This document shows positions 24,361 to 35,600 of a stretch of DNA of 64,000 bases, in pieces. The translations under genes and the position numbers were made by a program. The notes beneath the pieces were generated by a model, which saw only the letters and a program-made list of their open reading frames with translations, was not told the DNA's origin and searched no databases. The stretch comes from Limanda limanda (lineage: Eukaryota > Chordata > Actinopteri > Pleuronectiformes > Pleuronectidae), in the NCBI RefSeq assembly GCF_963576545.1, contig NC_083641.1:18422523-18486522 (forward strand), written 5' to 3'. Each line of letters opens with the position of its first letter. Within the stretch, counting starts at the first letter, position 1.

Positions 24361-25059
24361 CATGTTATGAGTCTGTGCTCACATGAATATGTGTCTGTTA
24401 TTTTCACACATGAACTCAGTTTAATTTACAGTTAAGTTGTATTCTTTATCCAGGTTGAGGGGATGCAGACTGTCAGATCAGCTGTTCTTCTCTGGCTTCA
24501 GCTCTGAGGTCAAACCCCTCATCTGAGAGAACTGGATCTGAGTCTAAACTACCTGCAGGACTCAGGAGTGAAGGAGCTGCTTGATCTACAGCAGAGTCCA
24601 ACCTGTCGACTGGAGACTCTGAGGTCAGTAGATGGTTGGAGTAAGTCCACGCTGCTTTCATCAGTATTTTGCTAAACAGTCAGTATCACAGATTCAGGGT
24701 CTGTGCTACCAAGCAGGATTTGTGGTTATCAGGTTAACTTCAGGTTTAGTTTTTTCAGTCCTACGAAGCTCGTCCACTTCTTAACGAGGTAAATCACCAT
24801 GGTAACTTCTGATGAACGGCTAACCTGCTCCAGGTTAAGTTGGAGATCAACCCGTATCAAAGCTCCGCCCACTGACCAGTGACTCTACACTGTTGTGTGG
24901 TGCACACTCTCCTTAAAGGGACGGATAAGGGAAGTTTAAATCAACAACTGGTTGGTTAAGTTGATCTCTAACTCACCCAGAACATCTCAATGTCTCCAGA
25001 CTCATCCTGTCCCCAAAACACCAGATGACCTCAGTCAGCTTCTTGGAGACAGGTCCATG

Positions 25060-25352
25060 TGTGTGTCCTTAGAGACAGTGTGTGTCCTCAGAGACAGTGA
25101 GTCAGTGTGTGTCCTCAGAGACAGTGAGTCAGTGTGTGTCCTCAGAGACAGTGAGACAGTGTGTGTCCTCAGAGACAGTGTGTGTCCTCAGAGACAGTGT
25201 GTGTCCTCAGAGACAGTGTGTGTCCTCAGAGACAGTGTGTGTCCTCAGAGATAGTGAATGTCCTCAGAGATAGTGAGACAGTGTGTGTCCACAGAGACAG
25301 TGAGACAGTGTGTCCTCAGAGACAGTGTATGTCCTCAGAGACAGTGAGTGTC
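25060..25352 (+). repeat. Minisatellite, unit ~20 bp
   Basis: Roughly a dozen tandem variants of tgtgtcctcagagacagtg, with interspersed gagtcagtg/gagacagtg spacers. Open frames over it are a by-product of the repeat. Confidence 0.93.
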
Positions 25353-26880
25353 TTGTCTTCCACTCGTCTTGTTAGTAAACAACAGATTCAGATCTCGTGG
25401 CCTCAAGTTATTTATCTCCTTCACACGTTATTATGTCGTGGTCACGTAATATATTTTTACCAGCTGCCACCAGGGGGCGCTGTAACTTACACAAGCTGGA
25501 CCACAGCTGACAGCCTCACACGAGGGACAGAGACGGTGTCGTCTTCATCTGATCTGAGACAGTTTGTTCTCTCACTTCATCAGTGAAGAACTGATCAGGT
25601 GGATCTTTGTCACCGCTCTGAGATCAGTGGGACTGAAGCCTCTCCTCATCACCATGGTAACCTGGAGCTCTTTATACAGAGCAGAACCTCTGCTGAGGTC
25701 CATCTGTCTCATCTGGTCCCAGTTTGCCAGAAGCAGATTTTCATCAACACACAGGGAAACATGTCTTCACCTGTAACAGCAGTAAATCCACCTCTCAGGT
25801 GTCCACTCTGCACTTTGACATGCAGAGGACACACACTGAGCCCTTAGTGTGTTCATTCCAGCACGTGAACATGAAGCAGAGAGGAAGCTGCTCCACCTCT
25901 GAACAGGACTGAAGTCCCTGCTGCTCTTTCTACTGGATGTGCTGCATCACTGACTCACAGCTGATGAAGTGAGTCTCTGTGACACTGATGTCTTCTCTCA
26001 ACAGCTGGGGGGACGGGTCTTCGTGCGACTGAGTGGGAAGAGGACAGTGTGTGTGTGTGTGGACGGAGGCTGAGCTGTGTCCTGAGGATCCAGAGGCTGA
26101 AGCAGCAGCAGCTTGTGTGTAGTCTCCAATCTACACAACCCCTAATCTGCATGTGTTTGTGAGATGGATGAGCACCTGGAGAAAACACGGGGAGAACATG
26201 CAGACTCCACACAGGAAGACCCATTTGAACCGGATTCAAACCAGCAACCTTCCTGCCCCGATTGTGTTTATTCACAAGAATAATGTGTTTATTGAAATGA
26301 CACAGCACAAGCAGCAGCAGCTGAGAGACAGTTTCATCACACAGATCAAAAAGAGCAGCAAACAGATTGTAATGATGCTAGAGCAACAAATAGAAAACGC
26401 ATCGGCAGGGACTAGAATGTTACGATGGATTTCATTTAGAGAAGTAGCGACGGCAAAAAGATGAGCGGCTTTCGCTATGTTCGTTTTTTTTCTTTTTTGA
26501 AACGACCCTGTATGATTCTAACTGAAATGACAGAAAAATCTTTGACAAACATATTTAGCGTCTTTGATTATTTTTTTATGTCCATGTCCCATCTGCTCAC
26601 ATGGAGGAGGAGGTTATGACCTATACTGCAGCCAGACACCAGGGGGCAGTGTTAGTCTGGTTCAGCTCATTTGTTCATGGTGTGTTGATCGACTGTTCTG
26701 ATTGGATGTTCCTTCGTGGTTATTTTTTTTATGAATCTACTTCCTGTGTTGAGCGTGAGCTGCTGTTTAAAGAAGTGTTTGACCTGAGCTGACCCGACAG
26801 TTCACTGTGACGAAGAGGATGAAGATGTGTAGTATGTGTTGAACGTTGTCTTCCACTCAGAGGATCAATAAAGATTATAA
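25353..26880 (+). other. Probable NLR 3' region / UTR
   Basis: No recognisable B30.2, LRR or other domain. AATAAA at ~26867 follows a stretch (26755-26860) that resembles teleost NLR 3'UTRs. A dispersed fish repeat (ccatgtcccat..tatactgcagccag) lies at ~26581-26650. I see no independent gene. Confidence 0.4.
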
Positions 26881-26938
26881 CTGACAATCAACGTGTTTTC
26901 ATCTTCTTCTTTTCCTGCCCCTCCCTGTCTTTGTTATG

Positions 26939-26971
<33 letters not shown>

Positions 26972-26999
26972 CCCTCTCTCTCTCTCTCTCTCTCTCACC
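26939..26999. repeat. (CT)n microsatellite
   Basis: Two long ct runs separated by cacaccc. Confidence 0.95.
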
Positions 27000-27151
27000 C
27001 CTACCTGCTTCTCTAATAGAATATGTATGACCTGGAGGAGTTATAAAAGGATCATTCCGCTGTTTTCTTTTATTTTTTGAACAGTGTCAAATGACAGCAG
27101 CATGTGTTTTCTGATTTAATTCTCACAGATTTGATATAATTTTAATTACAG

Positions 27152-27189
27152 ACTCAGTGGTTGTTTCCTCTCAGAGACTCACTATCAGA
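27152..27189 (+). pseudogene. Truncated NLR LRR-exon relic
   Basis: The intron end and exon start (27100-27189) match those of the LRR exon at 22440: both have tgttttctgatttaattctc, an acceptor, then codons for LSGCFLSETHYQ or the like. The relic stops after ~38 exon bases where repeat copy 2 begins. It is a leftover of a second NLR copy or of a duplicated LRR exon. Confidence 0.8.
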
Positions 27190-27198
27190 ACAAAAGAA

Positions 27199-29016
27199 TT
27201 TGATTTGAATTTAAAGTTCTTGTAACTAAATCTCATCCAAATGGAACAGTTTCTTTCAGAAATTCGTGACAGTTCTGATGTTCAGGCTGTTAAAGTTTGT
27301 GTGTCTTATGTTTTCTGAGTTACTGTTCACGTCATGATTTCAAATCCAGCAGGGAGGGAGTACAAATTATTCTCATCCCTATGATGTATATACTAGAATA
27401 GCCTATTTTTTGGTTGATGGCAAACTGCTGCCACAATCTACCCATGATAAGTAATCTTACATAATTCTCTCCTATCATTGCTCATTTACATTTTCTTTGA
27501 AACCAAGTGAAATCCCTCAAAGACAGAGAAGTTGGAGGTTTGAGACGGCTCCTTACTGACTGTGATTTGTGAATATATTAATCAGATATTAACACTTAAA
27601 TTCAAACTCAATAAAATACTCAGCAGGAATTGATAAAGCCTCTGTGTACATGAAGCAGAAGTATATGAGTTTAACGACACACCACACAAGCTGCTCGCAA
27701 GACAGCCGTTCAAATTCAACAATAAGCGTCCAACCCACAGAATTAAATCAGATACAGGGGAACCTTTAACTTCCCATAAAGATATGAATAAAAGTTTCCA
27801 ACAGCTTTCTGAGAGATTGTACACATCTCAAATGAGGGAAACACCAGGAGATGTGCAAACATTGCTGCACGAGTGCAAACTTCCAACTGGAAGTCAAACT
27901 GATAGTGACTACTTAGCAGAGATAACATGAAATTACAGAAACAATCAAATCTCTGACAAATGACAAAACCCCAGAGCCAGACGGGTTCAGCAATGAACTT
28001 TGTAAAGAACATTCAATGACACACTGGCTCCCTTCTCACAGACTATAATAAGTAATAACTATATTATAAGCTAACATTGCCAAATATCACAAAGTACCCT
28101 GATGATGGCACTAGATCTTAGTGTCATTCATTCTGACGAGGCCATGAATGTCATGGCAATATATGCATTTTAGCTGTTGAGATATTTTACAAGACAACTG
28201 CAAATGTTCACAGGCAGGTGGCGCAAGAGAACATATCAGGGGATCCCAAAAATCATCCGGATTTCACAATGAACGTCTGTGTTATTTCATCCCATTGCTA
28301 GTTGTTGATATACTTTAGTGTGAGTGAAGTGTTGGAACAGACCGACAGCTAAAATGACTTGAGAAATAAAGTGCCATGTCATTTTTATTAAAGCAACTTC
28401 TTTCAATAAAGATGTTCACAACCTATAGTGTGCACATCTTTAACAGGAGGAGGGAAACTAAAACAACATTATGTGAATCTTTCACACATCCCTCTAATAC
28501 TTCATATCTTGAAGATTTTCTTCTAGATTTTTTTTTAATAGCAGGTTTCTTTCCTTTTCAAAATTATAACAAAATTAAGGCAGGACTGCTCACGAAAAGA
28601 CATTGCCTCAGTTGATGGATCCAAAAGCCAGAAACACTGGAGACTGAATCTGGAGGGAGAGGTTTTTCCTGGGACCTCCCTCTGTCGCTGGCGTGACATG
28701 GGTGGTGTGGGGTGAGGGGGTTCACGTCTCCTGGGTCTGCAGGGTGTGGAGCGGTGGCGGGGGGCCGAGGGTGGGAGCTCCACTCTGTACATCTCACTGT
28801 AATTCTCCTCTGAAGGAATTCCAGACTGCACTAATCCATCCCTGCTCCACAATGCTCCACTACTACAGGAGGCTGTGAGAAAGTGATTAAAACGTGATTT
28901 TAAATGACCTTTCAACACTTTACATGATCCTGAGCAGTGAAATTAGCCAAATGTGTAAGAGGCTCCTTTTTTTTTTCACACTAAAACTGAATGAGAAACC
29001 TGAATAAGAAGCCTTT
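27199..29016 (+). repeat. Interspersed ~1.82 kb repeat, copy 2
   Basis: Same orientation and content as 12915-14772, including the dead L1-like fragment (27640-28000) and the antisense open frame (28535-28918). Differences are scattered substitutions and short indels. A stretch near 13800-13850 of copy 1 is missing here. It abuts the truncated LRR exon on the left. Confidence 0.85.
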
Positions 29017-30300
29017 TGTCTCTAATGATGCTTATGAAGCAACATCTGCTGTGTGCTGCGAGAACCAAACTGTCAAGATCAAATAAATGCGGATAATTTG
29101 TTTTTGTTTTTACTTTTCTAGTGTTCTCCTCACATCTAGAACACTTTGGTTAAAGAAGTTGCTGCCGCCAGTTTAAAAACGAAAAATTAAACCACAAATT
29201 TGTTTTTTAAAATGTGCGTTTTTTGCCAAGCAAGATCTAATGTGTCAATAATGGAGCTTTTCTTTTTCACCTTGGGGCAGAGCGATGCTGGTTCCCTCCA
29301 CCGAGGACAAATCCTGGATGTTTAACATGACACTCAATGACAGGATGAAGTGTGCATCAGGGAAGAACCCACAAAATCAGACAACAGATCCAAAGATTGT
29401 TATCATTCTTTCACATAGCAAGATTGGAGCTTTTTATTACATTTTCACAGTTTTTCAGAGAAGGAACTAAGAATCTTGATTTTTTTGTTTTGTTTATTTG
29501 AATAGGGAAATAATATCTATCCAGAGTGTGAAATGCGGTTCAGCCTCTGAGCAATGAGTCCAGTCTGATGCTAATCAGCAGATGTAGCTAAATATGAAGC
29601 TTCACCCTTATACATTCATCTTTAGGGCTTGGACATGAGAGTGGTATCCCATGCTGGATCTTCTTATCTCACTCTGCAAGGATATTTCATAAATATCAGA
29701 TACATCTCAAATATCCTGTAGCCCCTTTGAAGGGTCCTTCCCCCCCTCAGGGGAACCACTGGCCTGAATAGATATAAGCCTGTACAGGATAGAGAATGTA
29801 TTGTTTTCAACAGTGTATACGATTCCTGCCCCATAAGTGTTTTTACATTTTCACTGTGAATGATCTACTGGTCACAGATATGTATTCATGTCCCTCCTCT
29901 CCTTTCTCTCCCAGGGTTGTTTGTCTCGATATCAATACCACAGAAGATTTAACTTTCTTTGGCCTTTCGCTTTTTATAATTTTTTTTTTTATTCGGTTTA
30001 TAAAGCTAATTCACAAAAGGAAAATCATCTGTCTCTTCACAAAGAGAGTGGAATCATTTCTGTTACGAAACATATTTAAAGCCTCCATACAGTGAATGTC
30101 ATGTTCAGTCGTTCATTGAGGCTTTTAAAGACTCTGTGGTCAGTCTGGATTCGCTGTTTGAACAGAAATTTAAATACAATGTTTCCTTTTATTCTGTTGA
30201 CATAATGTTTTCTGTTGGTTCGTCACTCATCATATGGCTGAGAGGCCCCTGAACTGCTGCCTATGTTCATGCTGAAACATGTGATTGTGGGGCAGGGTCT
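29017..30300. other. Gene-free spacer
   Basis: AT-rich, with short incidental ORFs only. No repeat family recognised. Confidence 0.4.
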
Positions 30301-30339
30301 ACGGCTGAGCATCAATGGGACCTTTTTCCGCAGAGTCTT

Positions 30340-30470
30340 TTTGTTGGATCCGAAGACAGTTTAACTTCCTCAGCTGACTGACAGACGGAGCAGGGTGAAC
30401 CGTGAGAGACTTTTTGTCCATCGAGGTTGACGCCGGCCGCTGCAGCCTCTCTGTCTGAACAGGGACAGTG
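30340..30470 (+). promoter_or_regulatory. Probable 5' noncoding exon / promoter region of the SLC30-like gene
   Basis: GC-richer stretch ending in a strong donor, acagtg|gtaagtc, at 30471. The coding exon at 32656 begins with an acceptor two bases before its ATG, so an upstream noncoding exon is required. This is the best candidate; the start site is not determinable. Confidence 0.5.
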
Positions 30471-32528
30471 GTAAGTCATCAAGTGCTTCCCCGCTGGGTC
30501 TTTCCTCGGGCTCAGCCGTGCCTCAGGAATGTGCTGGCATGCTGGGAGAACAGTAGGAATTTATCCGTGGTGTCAGCCTTTATCTGGCCTGTTGGTTCGC
30601 AGTCCAGTGGACTGCAATAGACCCCTGCACGCCGGCTCACGTAAGCAGGGGCTCACTGGACTCACCATCAGAGGAGGCTCCACTTCAACAGAACCTGACA
30701 GGGCCAGTAAAAGCAAAAGCCATCTAATGCAGCTGCCGATTTCAACATCACTGCTGCAATGAATGAGGAAAATTTAATTTGAAATATTCCTTGAAAAACA
30801 CTGTGTAACTTATGGAGGAATGGATATCACATTGTTCCTCCTACAAAGAGTTAATTCTGGTGTGACAAGTGTAGGAAATTAACTTTGTGGTGGTTGGATT
30901 ATCCTCTTGTTGGTTACAGATGGTTTTAAGAGGCTCGAGTAAGTACATAAAACTGTTTTGTTAAATTAATCCAAGCCACCACATAAAAGACTTCAGGTCA
31001 ACATGCAGCAGACAAAAAGCCTTCTTAGTTTATGCTTTTGTGAAACTTACTGTGGCTTATTCTAACTATTTTTAAAATGTATATATTCCACCTTGGGGTC
31101 GCCTTGACTTCATATCAGCACAAAAGACGTGGCTTGCTTTTGGATCAGTATATTTATTATTCATTATTTTATGACAGAGTGGGTTGTTGGAGGAGAATAT
31201 CAGAAGTTTATGATTTAGCTTTTAGGTTCTACAGAGTAAACAGAAGAAATGGCGAAATTCTTAAAAACATGAATTCACTGATAATCCACGCAAACTGCAA
31301 ATATTATAATGATTAAAAATAACTGTGGGGATATTAGAGTATTTAACAGTGAACAGATCAAACTTGATGGTGGGTTTTCCACCTATGGTGTAATTATAAA
31401 TGTCCAATAACTTTCCTACAGTTTGGAACGACTGGGAACTCCCTGCTCCGCTATTTATTTCACATGAGCTGGGGCTTTCTAGGAAAAGCAGGTATAGAGC
31501 ACTGGAGGCCTCGAGGGTTAATAAAGCTGAGAGGGTCTCACGTTATGATGTAATCCTGACATCACAATGGGGATTTAATTAGTGCATATTAGCTTCACTC
31601 AATATGTCGAGTGTACAGAGGGTGGGTGGGCTGTGTGATCCTCTGCTGAAGGCATTTGCTCCCACCGTGGAGCCGGGGGGGGGAATGCAAACAGGGATAA
31701 CTGAGGAGAGGATGTTTCCAGCCACCCCCTCTCCAGCTCACATGACTCCGATTAGAGCAGAGGAGGAGTGTGGTGGGAGAGATGGAGAACAAGGTGACAT
31801 TTTTCAGATTTCGCCGCACAGATCACATCCAAGGGCCTCACTTGCTTTTGATTTCTGGCCGCGGGTCGTCCACTCTCCTGGGGTAACTACACTTAAGAAA
31901 AGGAAATGTACACTGTGTACATTTGTTGAAATACTTGTTGTTGTGTGTAACATGTACTTGTTGTTTTTTATCCCAAGTATTGAGATTTTTCACTTAATGT
32001 ACATCCACTGTGCATTCATAATATTACTCATATAAAGGAACCAAATTGTTTGTATCATGATAAACTTAAAGTACCAAAAGTGCCCAGTGCAGTGTTTAGA
32101 GTAATGTCAATCACAATAATTATTGAAATGTAAATATTATTAATTTAGAAGATTTAGGTTAAATTTAAACTATTTTATGTTCTGCTGAATTTTTCTAAAA
32201 ATTTCAATTTCTTATCTAAACCTACTTTGTTATATAAAATAATGATGTTTTAGTAAAGTACAAGCAACCTCATAATTGTACAATTGGAATTTTAAAAGAA
32301 CGTTAAGATCAGTGGTGGAAAATACACAATTCTCATTCAAATGTACACTATAAAATGTAATAGGTTGAAATAAGCACATTCAGCTTAAATTGATTTCAAT
32401 ACATTCTCTAAAGGTAACATCACATACAGATTACACACATCTATGATACACAAATATACAGTACTTGGCATAAATTGAAAATAAATAGCTTTATTAACTA
32501 TTCTCACTTATTAACACATTTTAACTTG

Positions 32529-32636
32529 GCCCATGTCCCATCCATTAACATTGAGGAGGTGGATTTGTGACCTACACTGCAGCCAGCTTTGGCTTCACTT
32601 TTGTCATGTCGTCCATCTTCATTTACGTTCTATGGT
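32529..32636 (+). repeat. Dispersed fish repeat fragment just upstream of SLC30-like exon 2
   Basis: Shares ccatgtcccat, gaggagg, gacctacactgcagccag and cttcacttttgtcatgtcgtccatc-type modules with copies at ~26581-26650 and ~34405-34459. It ends ~20 bp before the splice acceptor of the SLC30-like coding exon. Confidence 0.65.
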
Positions 32637-32657
32637 CTTCTACTCTCAGTTGCAGGT

Positions 32658-35600
32658 ATGAGGACCCTCCACTGGTGCATGCTGGGAGTTGCCATCCTGC
32701 TGCTGGTGGCCGAGGTTGTCATCAGTCAGCTGTGCAAGTCCATCATCACCCTGGTGGACGCCTTCCACACGTTCTTTATCCTCCTGCACATGGTTCTTCA
32801 TCCTCAAACTGCTCCCTCCTCTGAGGACTCCCTAGCTTCTCCCCAGGCCTCCTCCTCAGAAACACCTTCTCCCCCCCTGCCTGCAGAATCATCCACTGAA
32901 TCTCTACATGGCGCCTGTGGGTCATCCAATGCCCCTGCTCAGCCTAACCATGAAGCAGCCCCCCCGTTTAACTCCAATCAACCATGCTCTCCCACAATCT
33001 CTCCTCCAGCTCTCGACTGCAGCGTCTCCTTCGCCGACAGCAGGTTCCAGCCTGTGGGGAATTTCCTGTCCAGTCTCATCCTGGCTTTACTGAGTATCTC
33101 TTACTCAGTGAAAATCCTCAGTTTTTCCTTTGATCCACAACCAGTGCAGAACCTCCTGCTGGCTGTGGTGGTCGCAGCTCTCAGTCTGCTCTACAAGATC
33201 CTGGTGCTCAGTGTGAACTGGGTTAAACTGCAGGAGGAGCGGGCCGGAGCCACCAGGCGCCCAGAGGCCGAATCTCAATTTGAAGTGAACCACAAAGGTA
33301 ACATCGCCTACAGATTACACACATCCTGACACACAGCCATTCAGTGCTAGGTCTTAGCTGTAGGTTGAGGCTAAAGATCAAGGGGCAGAACCTTTTTTCG
33401 TATAGAAATTTTGCTTAGACATGTGTAACTGTGAAAAAAACCTCTAACTTGGTTCCTTATTAGAATTATTACGGTATAGGCCTGTGATGATAACAAATTT
33501 AGTTGGAAGATCTAATGTCCCACAAGTGATTATGATTTATGATTTGACAATTATATTATTGTCAACATGTTCCTTTTCATAGCACTGATATAATTACATA
33601 ATCATGCAAGTACAACCTTTCCAAGAGCAAGTAACTTCATTCCTAAGAATATTCAGTCTGACATTTGAATTAGATTTAAAAATATCCTTGATCCTTGATA
33701 AAACAAATAAAATAAAACACACAAGCAACAACAACATTAAATAAAATGGAATCCCTGGCTCTGTTAACAAAAATACATTTTTGTTTAATATTGATTAAAC
33801 AGGATGAGGGGGTTATGATTTACATGAGCTTTTAGCTTTGTATTGTATTGGGTAAATATTCTCTGAAAATGTCACAAACCAACCTCTGCTTCTGCTCTGA
33901 TCCTGAAACAGCGGCATGAATAACATTTTCACGGCCGGTCATGGAAACTGTGGGGTTGATGATAATTCCAACGCAGGACAGATGCAAATAGGAAATAACA
34001 AAAAGAAAACAAATATGTCACGGTGAAAAGACAAAGTCACACACGAAGAAGACAAGATGTTAGGAGAGTTTGTGGTGATAGGAGGTGACAACCTTTTACT
34101 GCGAAGACATCAGATGGACGACATGTCTCTACTTTCCCCCACTATCGAAAAGTGAAGCCAAAATATCTTGGATACAACAGTATATACAACAACCGCAGCA
34201 GCAGAAGCAATCGGGGGATGGAACCACAGAGGGGCTGTTCTAACAATTACACACACTTGACCAATCACGAGTCAGTCTCACCTGTCAATCGAGACCTTTC
34301 ACACCATATTTATAGCATCAAATAAATAATTAAAAACAAACTAATCATCAAATTTACCACTTGAAAATGCATCGCTGTTATAAGAGTACTTTGACTTTTT
34401 AATTTGGTCCATGTCCCCACGCGGAGGAGGCAGGATATATAACTTGTATTGCGGCCAGTGGTGTAGTGCAGGATATACGCAGGTATACGCAGCTATACAC
34501 ACTTATTATTCAATTAGCATAGCATATACCGACTTCATAATCCACCAAGGACTGCCACTCCCACATTTGCTCTGCCTCTGATTGGTTAGTTAGGATACAA
34601 ATATCATAGTAAGCCAGTCCAAGGTCGAATAGGGCTGGTAAAAAAAACATCACCTGACCTCCTGATTAACCAAGCTCATGAATAAACGCAAATTATACAA
34701 CAATGTTTGCTAACTGTTATATTGATACAGTAAAATGTATCGTTTGCTGTAGATTGAGACGCTTTGGTTCAACTTTAGGGAGCTGTCACAATCTTTATAC
34801 ACTTTAGTCTATCTATGGTTCAGGGGGAAAAACACACAACACAATGGTGTTGATCCTAAAGCCAGATGTTTACAACTGGAATCAGAACATGTGAGAAAAG
34901 ATGATTACTCTAATCAGAGATATTCTTAACTTGTTTGATGTGTGATTTCAATGACACTGAAATCACCATGACTGGAGTTGACCGGAGTTTGTAGTGGGTC
35001 AGTGTGAACGCTTTTCTTTAAAGCAGCTTCTTACTGTGTATCCAGCTGTAAGGTGCCTCAAACATGTTTGTTTTTCATTCCACTTGTTTGATTCCCACAG
35101 TCTTGGCTGCAGAAGAATCCAAAGGCCTGGCTGTGCCGGGGCGAGTCCTGGATGATGTTGTCAAAGTCCAGTCTGCTGCGGAGGACTCGCTCTGCAATGG
35201 GATGCTTGTCCTCTGTAACCCAGGAGCCTCCAGCGTCCCTGAAGCAGACTCTCAAACCCCACAGCCTGAAGTCCACCTGCCTGCAGCAGCTCCACTGGAC
35301 TGTGAGAGTGGTTCTGCAGATCTGAAGGCTTGCGAGGTTGAGAGTCTTTCAGAAGACATCACAGAGACTAAAGACAAAAACTGTGTGGGACATCTTGGTA
35401 AGAGTTTAACTTCTTGTTCTGTCACCGTTGACATCTTAGAATCCCATCTTGAAAAATAGATTCATTTTTAGTCCAGATAAATACAAAACCATCTTCAGAC
35501 ATGAACTTTCATATATTTCACAATATCCTGAAATTTTTCTGGCAGGAAAAGTTCCAGAAAATATCTGGAGCAACTGATTCAGACTTTTGCGTTCTCACAC

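Larger units (their letters stand above)
19078..24623 (+). pseudogene. Fish NLR-C (RING-FISNA-NACHT-LRR) gene, frame-disrupted
   Basis: Cytosolic pattern-recognition-type NLR. Predicted exons: 19078-19121 (MDEDTSEQVGPSHT); 19222-19341; 19786-~20000, a C3HC4 RING finger (CASC, CGHWFCRQC, CPRC); ~20211-21976, a FISNA-NACHT exon with Walker A GVAGVGKT (~20506), Walker B LFIFDGLDES (~20720) and winged-helix/[20 protein letters not shown]; and LRR exons 22440-22616, 23148-23324 and 24454-24623. The NACHT exon breaks frame. Frame one ends at TAA 21242-21244, while the conserved continuation [20 protein letters not shown] starts at ~21240 one base out of phase, as if ~11 codons plus a partial codon were lost. 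The third LRR exon also lacks two bases (CCCTCATCTG for CCCTCTCATCTG). No B30.2 exon was seen. Only a donor at ~20000 keeps RING and NACHT in frame. The family is certain; loss of function is inferred. Confidence 0.85.

Noticed and set aside
24952..25586. 100- to 141-codon frames rich in VCVLRDS / SSETVCV repeats
   Set aside because: Pure translation of the ~20-bp minisatellite in different frames.
25353..26880. Possible B30.2/SPRY exon at the NLR 3' end
   Set aside because: Looked for the usual PRY-SPRY motifs on both strands and found none; the region reads as UTR plus repeats.
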